A DNA stretch of 64,000 nt, from NCBI RefSeq assembly GCF_032854445.1, contig NC_088297.1:9634163-9698162 (forward strand). The letters run 5' to 3'. Below the pieces are notes generated by a model. That model searched no databases. It was not told the DNA's origin and saw only the letters and a list, made by a program, of their open reading frames with translations. The position numbers and the translations under genes are program-made. This document shows positions 11,401 to 24,900 of this stretch, piece after piece. The DNA comes from Liolophura sinensis (taxonomy: Eukaryota > Mollusca > Polyplacophora > Chitonida > Chitonidae). Within the stretch, counting starts at the first letter, position 1; every line of letters begins with the position of its first letter.

Positions 11401-14400
11401 CTAATCTATGCCCACTTGCCATAATGCTCGCAAGATCATCACCCACCGCTATTCGCTTTCAGCTTTCCAGATAGCCTTGGTGTTTTTTGCTGAGCTCGTG
11501 AGATGTTTTTTGTACAACATAACGCTTGACCTGAAGGCCGTCACTTAACACTGACATATTTATCATACGATCATGCTGTATAAACACATTCCGTATTTCG
11601 TACAGAGAATTTCAGGGGGAATAACTCTGGGCCGCTTGTTGACACGGCTATAGACGGGGAACAGCCTTTGGCGATGTATGGCTGATCTAAGCCCATCTGG
11701 TTAAAGGGATTTATGTAAAATTGAATAAAATAATAATTATTGGGACATCACTGTATGGCTAATCTAGGCCCACTTGCCCCAATGCTCGCTAGGTCATCGC
11801 CCGCCGCTATTCGCTTCTGCACATACATGAAAAGGTATGACTGCCGATACCAACAGATAATTGTGCGACGTGACAAGCTATTCTATCAGACAGTCCAGAA
11901 GCTAGAGACCACGTGATTTTCCTGGTTGGAAACAGGGTGGGTGTAGAAATCTGTCCAGCAAAAAATATTACATAGGACAATGCCTGTTGTCAAATCGATA
12001 TCAGCGATAGTGTATTCGTTGGATTTGTGTCATTTTCAGCTGTCCAATTTCGTACTATGAATGGTCCAATTTTCGATACTTGAGATTTACTAGTGAACTG
12101 CTTGCGCATTGGCACAGCGACTGTTACATAACCGTATGTTTCCAAGTTATAAGCTTATTGTTTTTCCCTATATGTTGCCTAACAGGTTTCTGTGGTCATA
12201 TTCTCTGGATTTGGTGCCCTTTATGTAAAATTGAATAAATCAATAATTATTAGGCAACATAGATGGCACTATGTGGCTCCTGTAAGCCCACATGTTTAAA
12301 GATAGCCTAGGTTTTTTTACAGAACTCAGTTGATGTTTTTTGTACAACACAACGCTAGACATGACGGCCGTCGACTGAAACTAACGTATTTATCATACGA
12401 TGGAGTGTAAACAAATGCCGTATTTCGTACATCAGAACCAGCAATACCATTTGTGAGAGAGAATTTCTGGGGGGAATAACTCTGGGCCGCTTGTTGACAC
12501 GGTTATAGACGGGAATCAGCCTTTGGCGCTGTATGGTTCATCTAAGCCCACATGTTAAAAGGGAATGTGACTACTATAGTTATACCGTACTATAGTTATA
12601 CTGTAATATAGTTACACTGTTCTATTCTATACTATACTATATTATACTATACTATACTATACTATATATAAGTGAAATATTCTTGAATACGGCGTAAAAC
12701 AACAATCAAATAAATAAATAAATAAATAAACATACCATACTATAGTTATATTCTACTCTACTATACTTATATTCTACTCTACTATACTTATACTCTTCTA
12801 TACGATACTATAGATATACTATGCGATACTATAGCTATACTAGACTATAAATATTCGGCAAGCCCCCACGGACGCCGGCTGACACACTGCGCGCGGAGTG
12901 TCGCGTCATCACACGTCCCAGACCTTTTACACCCAGTCACCGTCCTATGCGACCGTACCTTTCTCCGACCGTAGTTTTACTATAGTATATCAATACAATA
13001 TTATAGCTAAACTCTACTCTACTACTATACTATACTAAACTATGCTACACTGTACTCTACTCTACTCTACTACTCTGCTATTCGACATGCTTCCGTGTTA
13101 CAGACCCGCATTCCTCACCACCACCACCACCACTACTACCACCATCGGAGCCAGCTCCAAAGCCAGCTTGAGTGCCCCCCCCCCCCCCCGTAAACTGCTT
13201 CGAACCGGACGTCCCTGCAATGGCAGAGAAATTCCAGCTCGACCCGATCCAATTCCTCGACGATGTCCTGCCTAGCAGTGAGAGTGAGAGTGATCTACGG
13301 GAACTGTATCGGCAGTACTGGCGGTTGATTCGGAGCCATTTTTACTGCGGGAGGCTGGTGTAGGCCGATCGGGGCATTATAGACGATTACCTGAACGCGA
13401 TCTTTGAGGAACAGCCCACCCCATTCACCGTCAACTACAGCTTCGGGTATATCCTTCGCCACAAGGAGACGGGGCAGGTTACTTTTACCCCAGCACCAAT
13501 AATTCCCGGGTACTCGACGCTCCGTACCACGTGGCGAGTCGGGCCGACCTGTGTAAACTCCTCATCGATCATCTCCCCAGCAAAGATCCACTCACCCTGG
13601 CGCAGCAACAACGTTTCAACACGAAATGGCAGCGTGAACTCCAATGTGCCTGACTACAACCAGCCTGTGTGCTTCATCTCTACCGGCGATCCCCATCCGC
13701 TCGTGGAGCGAATGATGGCTTACCTCAATACCATCAGCGAGACCAGTAGCGCCTATCTCACAGAGCGTTATGCCTACATCTTGGACGAGTTAGACGAGCG
13801 CATCGATCCCAACGACACCAAGCCGTCTTACAAGCGGGGGGTGCCGGACAAATTCGTCGCCTATATCAACCAGCTCCCCGTCCTCGCTTCAACTCCCGCA
13901 GTTACGACCTGAACTTGATCAAGTAACAGCTTTATCGCCACCTGGTCAAGGCTGGTGATTTGGAATGTGTTATCAAGCGTAGCAATAACCACATGGCCCT
14001 CAGCACGCCGCAGCTGAAATTTATGGACATTGGAAATTACCTGGCCCTAAATTACAGCTACGACAAATGGGGGAAAGCTTACGGCTGCCGCTTCAGCAAA
14101 GGGAAATTTTGTTACACCTATTTAGATTCCCTCGACCGGCTGGAGGAAACGGCGCTCCCACCCTGCCACGGTTTCGATAACTATCCCACCAACCGTGCAC
14201 GTACGCCGAGTACAAGACACTGCAGGAGACGTGGAGGAAGCACGGCATGCTTACCGTCAAAGACTTGCTGCGGTGGTATTACAACTTGGACGTGAACCCC
14301 TTCATGGTGGCGGCGGAGAAGATGGTGGTGTTCTACCAAACCATGCACGTCGATGTCTTCAAAGACATCTATTAGCATACCAAGGCTCATCTTCCATTAC

Positions 14401-17400
14401 TTGTTTTACGATTTGCACCCAGTGTTCACGTTCATCGGTGGGAAAGACAAAGACATGCAAGACTGCCTAAAGAAAAACATCGTGGGCGGGCCGAGCATCA
14501 TTTTCCATTGGTACCACGAACGAGGTGTGACCCGTATACGTATTACCCCTACCACGGCTGTCACCTGAATCATCCATGCCAGGTTGAGCTACGCTACAAC
14601 AACCGGTGAAAGTTGACACCTCAAGACTTGCGCCTGTAAGTGGACAACAACGAGACCTACGTTGTCCAGGGCTCTTATCGGGGAAACGATGAAGTTGTTG
14701 GGAAATTCCGGCTATGGCAAAACCGTGACAAACCAAGACTGGCATGTGGATATGAAAATCTGCGACCTGACGAAGACTCGCAAGTTACTGGAGAGTGTAT
14801 AGTGCCGTATCCTCGACAAAATCGATGTCGACATCTTCGAAGTGGTGAGCAGCAAGAGGACCAGTCGTTACAACCTAACCTTGCCAGTATGCCAAACTCC
14901 GTATGTTGCAGTTTCACTATAATTTCATGACTTGTTTTTTTAACAAGTCGGACTGGTAGTACTGCGAGATGGACACGGACACCGCTTCGTGGCCTGGTCT
15001 GACCCGGACTCGAAACCCTTGGTTAAGCTTGAACTGCGGGCGATATACGAGGCGGAGTGGAACAAATGGTTGCCTCGACGCGACCACTACGACTTTGATA
15101 AACGTACGCCGGGGCTTTTCAAAGTCGAATGGACTGGTGACGCTATCGTCAGTTTGTTTTCAAAGACATGCTATTGCTACGGCGGGAAGTCGAACAGTAA
15201 AGACAAACTCTCCTGCAAAAGCGTTTGTGCTCGGGGCGTGGACAAGGATGTCTATTTCTCCGTGTTGGGCGACCACAAAAGGGCGAGTGGTGTGAAACGA
15301 GGTATGCGCAGCGGCGGAACAATATGCTCTCTTATACCCAGCGCTAAGACGCTTTTACCTATTTTTTTACAGGTGCAAAGAACTCCTAGAGGGTGTCAGC
15401 ACCACCTACCTAGATATTTGACCTGACTATTCCCGACGGTTATATACCATGCCCTTATAATGTGTTGCCGTTGATGGCTAAAATAAATTACAAGTCAAAA
15501 CACCCCTGTATGCGAGCGTCAAATTCTCTTTATTCATTTTTATTTCATAAAATGTCGAACAGGAAAAAAGCATGGAAAGAACGTTATTACAGCCCACTGG
15601 CTGGTGGAGTGATAAAAAACGGGGGCTGGACCCCAAACTGGCCGTCCACCCAATCGAACACCATCAAGTATGTCGTGTGCCGTGCACGACATGTCCAAAG
15701 TATGTACAATAGCGTGCATGGGACGACCTCGAGTCGGCTGGGTTAAGTAGTACACGCAATATTGTCCACACCCGGCCGTGTCCAGACTCCGCAGCCGCCA
15801 ATCATTCACACATCCAGTGGTGTGTCCTCCGGTTGAGCCAAGCGGTGATATCGGTGTGGAGGGGTTGGGATCCGTACGAATCAAAGTATTCTTCCCGGAG
15901 ACAGGGTGGGTCTGGGCACACGTCTATGGAGACGGCTACTCAGTGTTGTCCCGGGCGGAGGCCCGTGTCTGTGTTGATAAAGCCGGCCCAGGGTGTGTTG
16001 GTCACTTGGTAAGGGAGGTGGTCTCGAGGTAGACATCCCCAAGCACGGCGCGAGTAAACACGTCCGTCTGTAGCACACGTCGCAATTGCACCGTGTCCAT
16101 GTTGTTTTGTTTTTTCAACTGGCGAAGTCACAGAGCGCGTTTCGGCTTTTGTCCATTTCTATGATACTGTAGAATTCGGTGTAGCACACCACGTTAATGG
16201 TTTAATGGCCTGGTAAACTGCATCTCCAGGCGCAAATCACCTTTCTGGACCACGTTCAGTAAAGTACCACTTTACTGCTTGCGCCGCACGGGGATGTATT
16301 CCACGTGTTGGAAGGTCTTGGAGATGTGTTGTCCGTGCTTCCTTTTCGTGGTGACCAGCCGGAGGAGCGGCGCCAGCGTGTCTCTCACCACACGCGGTTC
16401 GACAATGTCCGTGTACACGTACAGCGTGGGCGTGATGGCTTGGTGCGTGGACGCGTCCTGCTCGGTGGTAAACGCCGTGGTGGGTAGCGGGGTGGAAGTC
16501 AGGTCCTCTCTTGGGACAGTGCTGTCAAGCCGACGCGCGATGTCACTCGGCGACGACGATGGGGGCAAAGGCTTCCCGGACCAACGGAAGAGCGTCTTGT
16601 TCAGTTGCCCTTGTCAATATTGAAGGGTCGACTGGTCTTGGAGGAGTTCCACGGCCAATCCACCCACCCACTGATGTACAAGAGAACTCGGAGCACGGCC
16701 CCCACAGTGCCTTGTACCAAATGATCCATTCCTTGAGGTAGATCGATAGGGAGTGACAGTTACCTCCGTCATCATCGGGGTTAAATACGTTTGACGTCAG
16801 TGGCCGGCACCCAAGAATTAAAGCTGGGTGGATAGCCGACCCACTTCACCCAATAGTACAGTTTTCTTCGGCGACGTTGCCTTTTTAAGATCTTCTCCAT
16901 CTGACAAAACTTATCTGTCGCGGCAGTCACCGGTTGCAGTTCGGTCTCGTAAAACGTCCCGAGCAACCATTTCCCGTTCAAGTCCTCTACTGTGTACACG
17001 ACAGGCTGACGAGCGTGGGTGCGGACGATGCGGAACATTTCGGTGCTCCAATTCGAGAGTTACGATTTTTCGAATTTCCCTTTCACTTTACTTATAAGCA
17101 CGTGATCGGTACACCGATCGTTTGGACGTGGGTGGACCGTACAAGGCTTGACGCACTTCTTTCTGGTCCTGGGTGGTGACTTCCATGGGAGCCCGCCGTA
17201 CGTTCGATTGTAGCCACGGACCAGCGCCGGTAAGGCGTCCAGGCACCGCCGAGTGTTGTGAGCCGTGAAATATTTGTACATGCGTCCTTTCAAAGTACGG
17301 TTAGACCGTTCTACCACGGACGCTTTGGTCTCGTTAAATGTGTGAAAGAAAAACACCCCGTTGTCCTTTAAAAATGCCTGGAACGGTCTGTTCAGAAACT

Positions 17401-20400
17401 CTTTGCCCTCGTCCGTTTTCAGGAACAACGGTAGACGTCCCGTTTTGAAAATGCGTTGAAACGCCTCGATCAGACGAGCACCGGTTTTGGTGCGCAGTGG
17501 AACCAGCCAAGTGTACTTGGAGAGGACATCGATGCAGGTAAGTAGGTAACGGTTGTCGTCGTTCTCTTTGGCAAATGCTCCCATGTCGACCAGATCCGCC
17601 TGCCACTGACTGTCTATACTCCCAGCCACAACTCGGTGCAGAGTGTACATATATTGCTGGGCCAGCCAAGCCGACACGCGCGCCCGATTCACTTTGAGTC
17701 CATGTTGCCGAGCTGCCTTCAACAATGGCTGAACGCCGCTATAAGCCCTTGGACCGTCGGGGTCGTAGTACAATGCGCGGAGACCGGTATCGACCAAGTC
17801 TGTCTCTGCCCGCGAGCGTTCTCTGACGCCGCTTCGACCGGTGCGGTGCGAGGCCTCTGCGGGGCGGCCGGTGCGAGGCGGCCGGTGTGAGACATAGTCC
17901 GGTGTCGTCCTTGCGTCCGTGTATAGTGAGTAAACACCAGTGTTCATGCATTTAACACGGAGCGCCTATAGAGTAGTGACTCAGCGTGGTTGGGGGGGGG
18001 GGGGTAGTCGTACCTCGTACATTAACGTGGGGCAAACAATCTCTACATAATACTGCTGAATGGGTCGAGGATCCTTGACATGTCGGCAGACGTCTTCAGT
18101 GTGAGCTCGCGCGACCTGCAGACGACCCTGATTGACAATACCATCCGCAAATATACTACGGAGTACATCCGTGTAGCCTTGAAGGTCGGTGACGGCAGCC
18201 TCCCATTCTTTCCACCTGGGCGTGGTGCGCAGCTTATTCAGGCTAGAAAACACACAAAGAAGACACCGTCATTCTAGTGCCGTCACCGACAGAGCCATGA
18301 GCCGTGACGTCACGCGTCTCGTTGGTCAGTTTTAGCGCGAAATGGAGTTCACCCATAGGTTAATTTTGGTGCGAAATGGGGCTGAAAGGGCTTCTCTCGC
18401 GCGTGATGTCACGCGCCTGCTGAAGGAGCTGCGTTCATTGGTCCGTTGGCGCGCCTCGCGTGACGTACGCGCATGCGCTGAGGTCACGCACATGCACCTA
18501 GTGGAGCGCACACTCAACGTCACACCTGCTCCTCCGCAATCCGACACGTTTGCAACATTCTCTACTACTGACAGTGTATGTGAATATGAGTTATTTTAAT
18601 AAGCCGTTAACTACCTGAGGGGTAGTTACTGGCTTCAGGGAGATAGTCTAAGGAAATATAGTGGTCGAGAGATACATAAAAAGCACAGACAAGGATCCTC
18701 TCCGCACAGAAGTCAGTACGAGACAACAAGAAAGAACAAGAATATTAGGTGAAAACTGTCTTTACCCTGGGGCTCTCCGGTTTTCTCCTCCAATAAAATT
18801 AACAGCCAGTAAAATAAGGAAGACAAGTCATAATTAGAGTGCCAGCCAACATATGAACTTCCTGCATTGTTTACCATCACTATCATGTCCTGTAATCCCA
18901 CACAACCCAACCTACCCTCTATTTTCGTTTCTTTTCTTGGTTCACTTTTTGGGAATACCTGCATCAATATAAAAATAAAACAGTTTTATCTAACAGAAGA
19001 TCATAGGTATGAAGTTTAACTTGGTTTGTTTCCCATCTCTTCCCACCAGGATACTATGGACCGTTGTTATTGTTGCGCAGCTGGTTGCCTTCTTGGCTGT
19101 TATCACTGGTCAAATAATCCATGTTAAGAATCTACCCGTCCTAACTAATGTCGTCACAAGCTACGAGGACAAACTAGACTTCCCGGCAGTCACCATCTGT
19201 AAGCCACTTTCCACAGCTACTCATCCTGATCTCGGCCCCTTCGAGAATGACGTCTTGATGAACCTCGACATTAAAAACCGAACTTTCTTCACGTCACTTT
19301 CGGATGAGGATTACGCCAGAATCGACACCGGTGAAATCTATCAAAAGAGGTTTCTTCTTGAGGACAAATTTCTGCGGTTTTGTGTGTTTGCACACAATAA
19401 CTGCTCCCATATCGTGAAAACCAGCCTTGTGATAGATTACCTTTGCGAGACTGTCAATAGTGTTTTACCAGACGACTGGTCATGGTCGCCTGAATCGGAT
19501 ACAACTACAACAGGCAATGTATCAGAAGGTTTCATATCAAGGACGCCCGGTCTGAAAGCCGGTCTAATACTTTTTCTGAAGCTGGGAAGTGAAGACCTCG
19601 GTGTGAAAGTGAGTAACAAATGTGACGCTTATTAGTTAGTTTCGTTCATTAGGGGACAGTTTTAATTTTTAATTTTTTGGGCATCATGTATAACTTGAAC
19701 TTAAACCAATGTTGTTGTAGGTAGGTGTCACGTGACGTCTTTCTTTAAGCGGGGGAGAAAATAACCATGACGTGATTAAAACTTGCACTCTGTTAACGCC
19801 ACACGTATTTTCTGCGATAAAAGTTCTAGATCGTTGATGTTTTTTCATTTAGATGACGATTAGACTTAAAGACGTTACTGGGCCTAAAATGTAACTTAAG
19901 CAGATAAAAATGGCCTATTTGCGGCCATTAGCCACGATTCGTCTACATTTTAAAACCGTACACCATCCCCAACAATAAGTACAAAAAAACATGAATACAG
20001 TGTATACGCCCTAGTGTATCCAGAAATATCAGTTACTAGTGTCACAAATCTACCACGTATATTTTCATTTTCTCACATAACGCTATTTCTCCCAGGTAAA
20101 AAAATGTGAAAATATATTTTTTTCCGGTCCTTTAGCTTAAGTAGGTGTTACCTACCGACAAGAGGGATTACACAGCCTTGGGGACGATACATCTAGCTTA
20201 CAACGCATTAATTGAACCATTAGTTGATATCTAGAAAGAGTCCCTTAGGTATATTCATATTCATCTATTATTCACAACTTCAAACCGTTAGTCATTGCTG
20301 TTTATATTACACTGGCCGATCTCCTGCAGTGAGAGGTACGTGAAGTGAGGCAAAGCGGAATGATTCGGTCCTTAAAAACTGTATATTGGTTTATATGTTA

Positions 20401-21826
20401 TTTCACTCTGGTTTATTCCACCCACCCCACACAGCCACCCACCCAAACACCCCCCCCCCCCCACCTCCCACCCCCATGGAGTCTTCCGGGTGGAAAGAAT
20501 TAGACCAGAGGCATGACACGTGGGTCTCGAAGTGTTTTCTGTATAGTGCTTAATTCTGCATGAAACATTGCCAAGTCGAATGTGTGGACTTCACCAATGT
20601 TCGGCGTGAAGAGTGGACAGCTGACTCAGTGTGTACACTGTTTGACAGCGTTGGTGGCGATGTTGTAGATATTTTAAAGATGATATTTTTAAACCTAAAT
20701 CAGGATATTACATATAAACTATGCAAAACTATATTTAATCTGGTTTTCGAATTTTTAATGACTTTCGTGTTTTTGTTGGTTTATGATGTTACTGCGCGCT
20801 TTCCTATTATCACTGCATGCTTTCCCATTGTCAGTGCACACCTTTCTGTTGTCATTGCACGCATTTCTACTGTCACTGCACGCCTCTCTATTGTCAGTGT
20901 TGTCACTTTATTGTAGTTTCGCGAGTTCGTATTGTCACTGCCCGCCTTCCTATTGTCACTACACGCCTTCCTATTGTCACTGTACGCCTTCCCATAATCA
21001 CTGTAAGGCTTCCTATCTTTAAATGCACTCCTTCCTATAATCACTTCACGCCATCCTGTTTACACTGCACGCCTTCCTATAATTACTGCACGCCTTCCTG
21101 TTGTTTCTATTGTAGATACCCGCATTCATATTATCACTACACGCCATTCTATTGTCATCGCACGCCTTTTTATTGTCACTGCACGCCTTTCTCTTCTAGT
21201 TGCGCACGTTCATATTGTCACTACACGCCTTCCTAATGTCACTCATGCCTTCCTTTGGTCACTACATGAATGTAGTCATATGAATGAAAAAATGGTTAAG
21301 TGCGACGTTAAACCCCAAACACTCACTCACCTGTTGTCAGTGTACTCGTAACTACTGTCACTGCACACCATTCTGCTTCACGCCTTTCTACAAAAATATT
21401 ACCGATATATTTTCTAGAAACACTCACCATTTCTGTACACACGTAGATAAGCTCATCATTAACTTGCCAATGGTCGATGGTTTTTCCCGGGCACTCTGGT
21501 TTTCTTCCACCATAATAGGCTGCCATCGTATAAGGGAAAGATTCTTGAGGATGGCTTTACACATCAGTCAAATCAAATCAAATCAAAACTGAAAACGTCA
21601 CATTGTTATTTGAAACCGTCTGATGGAATCACATGACAAAGGCAGCAGGAAGGCGTATAGTGACAGTAGACCAACTAATAAATGTCCGTTACTTTGACTG
21701 ACAGCTGATTCTCCACGAGCCTGACGAGAAAATACGGGTGGTGAATTCAGAGTTCCTACAGTTATCTCCCTTCAGTGAAAATTACATTGGTGTCGAGGTG
21801 TTCAAGGTATGGTTAATTAAAACTTC

Positions 21827-21921
<95 letters not shown>

Positions 21922-24900
21922 CTTACTTATTTATTTATTTTTTATTTATTTATTTATTTTATTTTATTTTATTTTATTTTCAAGCATACAGATCACTTAA
22001 AATGAAGGAGATTAAATGACGGAATTAATTTATTACTAGATATTGGATTCACAAAGTTCACTGAAATTCCTTGTCTTTTCATACATTTTTCTTTGCCTGG
22101 TATCCAACGTCGCTATTTACTTCATTATCTGTCTAAGCTTTGCTTCTCTACTTTATTCTAGTCATATATTACCACACGAGATGTCATCTTATACTAGGCT
22201 GATCCTTATGCAGATATGACCAGATACGATACTTCACCAGATATGACACTTTATTAGATTAGCCTTCACGAAAGACTAACAAGATATAACAGGAGTCAAC
22301 CAGAAACCTTCCAAGCCTTTAACTGCCTAAGCAGCCAGAGCATGAAAGAAAAGCTTTCGATAAGTTTTGCAACATATGCGTTCTTGTTTTGTACAGAACA
22401 AGTTTCAGCCTTCGCCTTACCGAGCATTCGGGGACCGGAAGTGCCAGGTGACGACGGGTGACTTCCGGCACCCCCTAGTTCCTACCGGAAAGTACACCCT
22501 TCGAGCTTGCCAGGACGCCTGCATGATTGAAAGCACCAGAAACTTTTGTGGGTGTCAAATGGATTATATCAAAAAGCACACTGAAGGTAAGCAGGCAATT
22601 AAGATGGCCTTGCTTGTCTAATTAGTATATTTGTAAGCTGATGTTTGTATGACGTCGTTTGATAGTTGGTATCCTGGATATAACAAGTAGCGTAATTTTA
22701 AATAGCCCAAAAATGAGCCCGACTTAAGTACACACATAACCTTATCATTCGTGTAAATGTATTATCCAGAGCAGAATTTAGATTAGATTCCATCGCTGTT
22801 TAACGCCTTGCTCTTATTCGATGGCAGTTAGTACTAAGAATGGAGAAATCCCGAGGTAAACCACCGACCTTTGGCATGTTGCTGACCAACTTTTCCACGT
22901 GTGATGTACAGATATGCACACCACGTAGTGTCTTGAACGAAGCACCTAATGCTCCTAAAATATAATAATATTAATAATAATAATAATAACGTTTATTTCA
23001 ACAGAAAGCCTGCTGTTTAAGTGATTCTTGAATGCATTCTGTTATTGTGGCAATTTATTTTGTTAAATACACCGCACGCAATCAGTTAATTCTATTCTGT
23101 TAACATTATTACTGTATCAGAATAACACGATATGATGCTGAATATGACGCAGTATAAAAAAAACACATTCTAGCATCACTCATATAACAAACTTTCTGTT
23201 AAAATGAACACAATATTTTTCTTAGTGTACACTCGGCTACAAATACATTCTAGCATCACTCATATAACAAACTTTCTGTTAAAATGAACACAATATTTTT
23301 TTTAGTGTACACTCGGCTACAAATACATTCTAGCATCACTCATATAACAAACTTTCTGTTAAAATGAACACAATATTTTTTTTAGTGTACACTCGGCTAC
23401 AAATACATTCTAGCATCACTCATATAACAAACTTTCTGTTAAAATGAACACAATATTTTTTAGTGTACATTCGGCTACAAATACATTCTAGCATCACTCA
23501 TATAACAAACTTTCTGTTAAAACGAACACAATAATTTTTTTAGTGTACATTCGGCTACAAATACATTCTAGCATCACTCATATAACAAACTTTCTGTTAA
23601 AATGAACACAATATTTTTTTTAGTGTACACTCGGCTACAAATACATTCTAGCATCACTCATATAACAAACTTTCTGTTAAAATGAACACAATATTTTTTT
23701 TAGTGTACACTCTCACAAGGCCCGATCATTACTTATATAAGTAATATATTTTGAGATATTTAAAGTTTATCTGTAAACTATAATTTAAAGTAGACGTGAA
23801 TAAAATGACTTGACTGCAAATATAACTCGTATCAGTAAAGGTTTGTACATGTAGACGATGTTTTATTCCTGAATTACTAGATCGTTATGGAAAATTTACC
23901 ACATACCAGTAAACATCAACTCAAAGTTACGTTGTATGAACAAGCTTTTATTTAAACTTTTGAAATTTTGTGAAATATTCCCCGGATGAAAAGCGTCAAC
24001 TCTTGGATAACGTTTACAGCTTCTCTGACTTCTCATTCGGAAGATGATAGACACTAACCAACCACATTCTAACTTAACCAAAGTAACTCTGAATTATCTT
24101 CCACCATATTTTTATTCCAACTCCACAGAAAAGATGTGTGATCCGATACGGATAATCGACTGCCAGACTAAGATGGTGGAGAGATTCCTTAACAACAGTC
24201 TCTGTAAGTTATATTAATGTATGTAATCGCCTGCAGTTCATGTACGACAAATGTTATGAAAACTTCAATAATGTACGACAAAAGTGATGAATTACAAAAG
24301 TTACGCAGACTTCAGTAATGTACGACAAAAGTTACGAAGACTCCAGAGATGTACGACAAAAGTTAGTGAGACTTCAGTCAGTGATGTACGACAAAAGCTA
24401 CTGAGGCTTCAGTCAGTGATGTACGACAAAAGTTACTGAGACTTTAGTCAGTGCTGTACGACAAATGTTACTGAGACTTTAGTCAGTGCTGCACAACAAA
24501 TGTTACTGAGACTTCAGTCAGTGATGTACGACAAAAGTTACTAAGCCTTCAAACAGCCATGTACGACAAAGGTTACTAAGCCTTCAATCAATGATGTACG
24601 ACAAAGGTTACAAAAACTTTAATAAGTGCTGTACGAAGCTGCATGATGGTGAACTTTTGTTCTGTTCTGCGATGTCGTCACCTATAAAAAAGAGTTCGAG
24701 AACATCGCTTGTCAATTTCTGTTAAATACTAATCCTGTCGTTTTCTGTCGTTTTAGCGGTACCGTTGTGCGACTGTCCGTTTCCGTGTGAAGACCTAGTG
24801 TACGACACGACTCTCTCTTCTAGTCCTATTAGAAACGCAATGGATAAGGACAGGTAATAAAGTCAAATACTTCCTGTTACATAGTCATTGTTATCACTCG

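Larger units (their letters stand above)
10902..18569. mobile_element. Decayed Polinton/Maverick inside gene 1 intron 1
   Basis: A 7.7-kb element is bounded by inverted repeats starting AGTAGTAGAGAATGTTGCAA at 10902 and, inverted, ending at 18569. Inside are a protein-primed family B DNA polymerase relic (+), an adenain-like cysteine protease relic (-), capsid-type protein fragments (-) and a chromodomain integrase (-). This combination defines Polintons/Mavericks, which are usually 15-20 kb. The packaging ATPase and major capsid gene are not seen, so the element is internally deleted. No clear 6-bp target duplication is visible. Genes 2 and 3 lack it in intron 1. Confidence 0.93.

Noticed and set aside
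14181-14917. Minus-strand frames opposite the polymerase relic
   Set aside because: They are antisense to recognisable pPolB segments and show no motifs of their own.
20783-21236. Overlapping Cys/His-rich frames of 79-139 codons
   Set aside because: Products of the ~20-bp intron 2 minisatellite, not zinc-finger genes.
21738-22019. Open frame extending gene 1 exon 3 through the TA repeat
   Set aside because: A standard donor AAG|GTATGG ends exon 3 as in both paralogs; the rest is microsatellite.
23163-23712. CRISPR-like array
   Set aside because: Units are contiguous 80-bp tandem repeats without unique spacers, in a eukaryotic intron.
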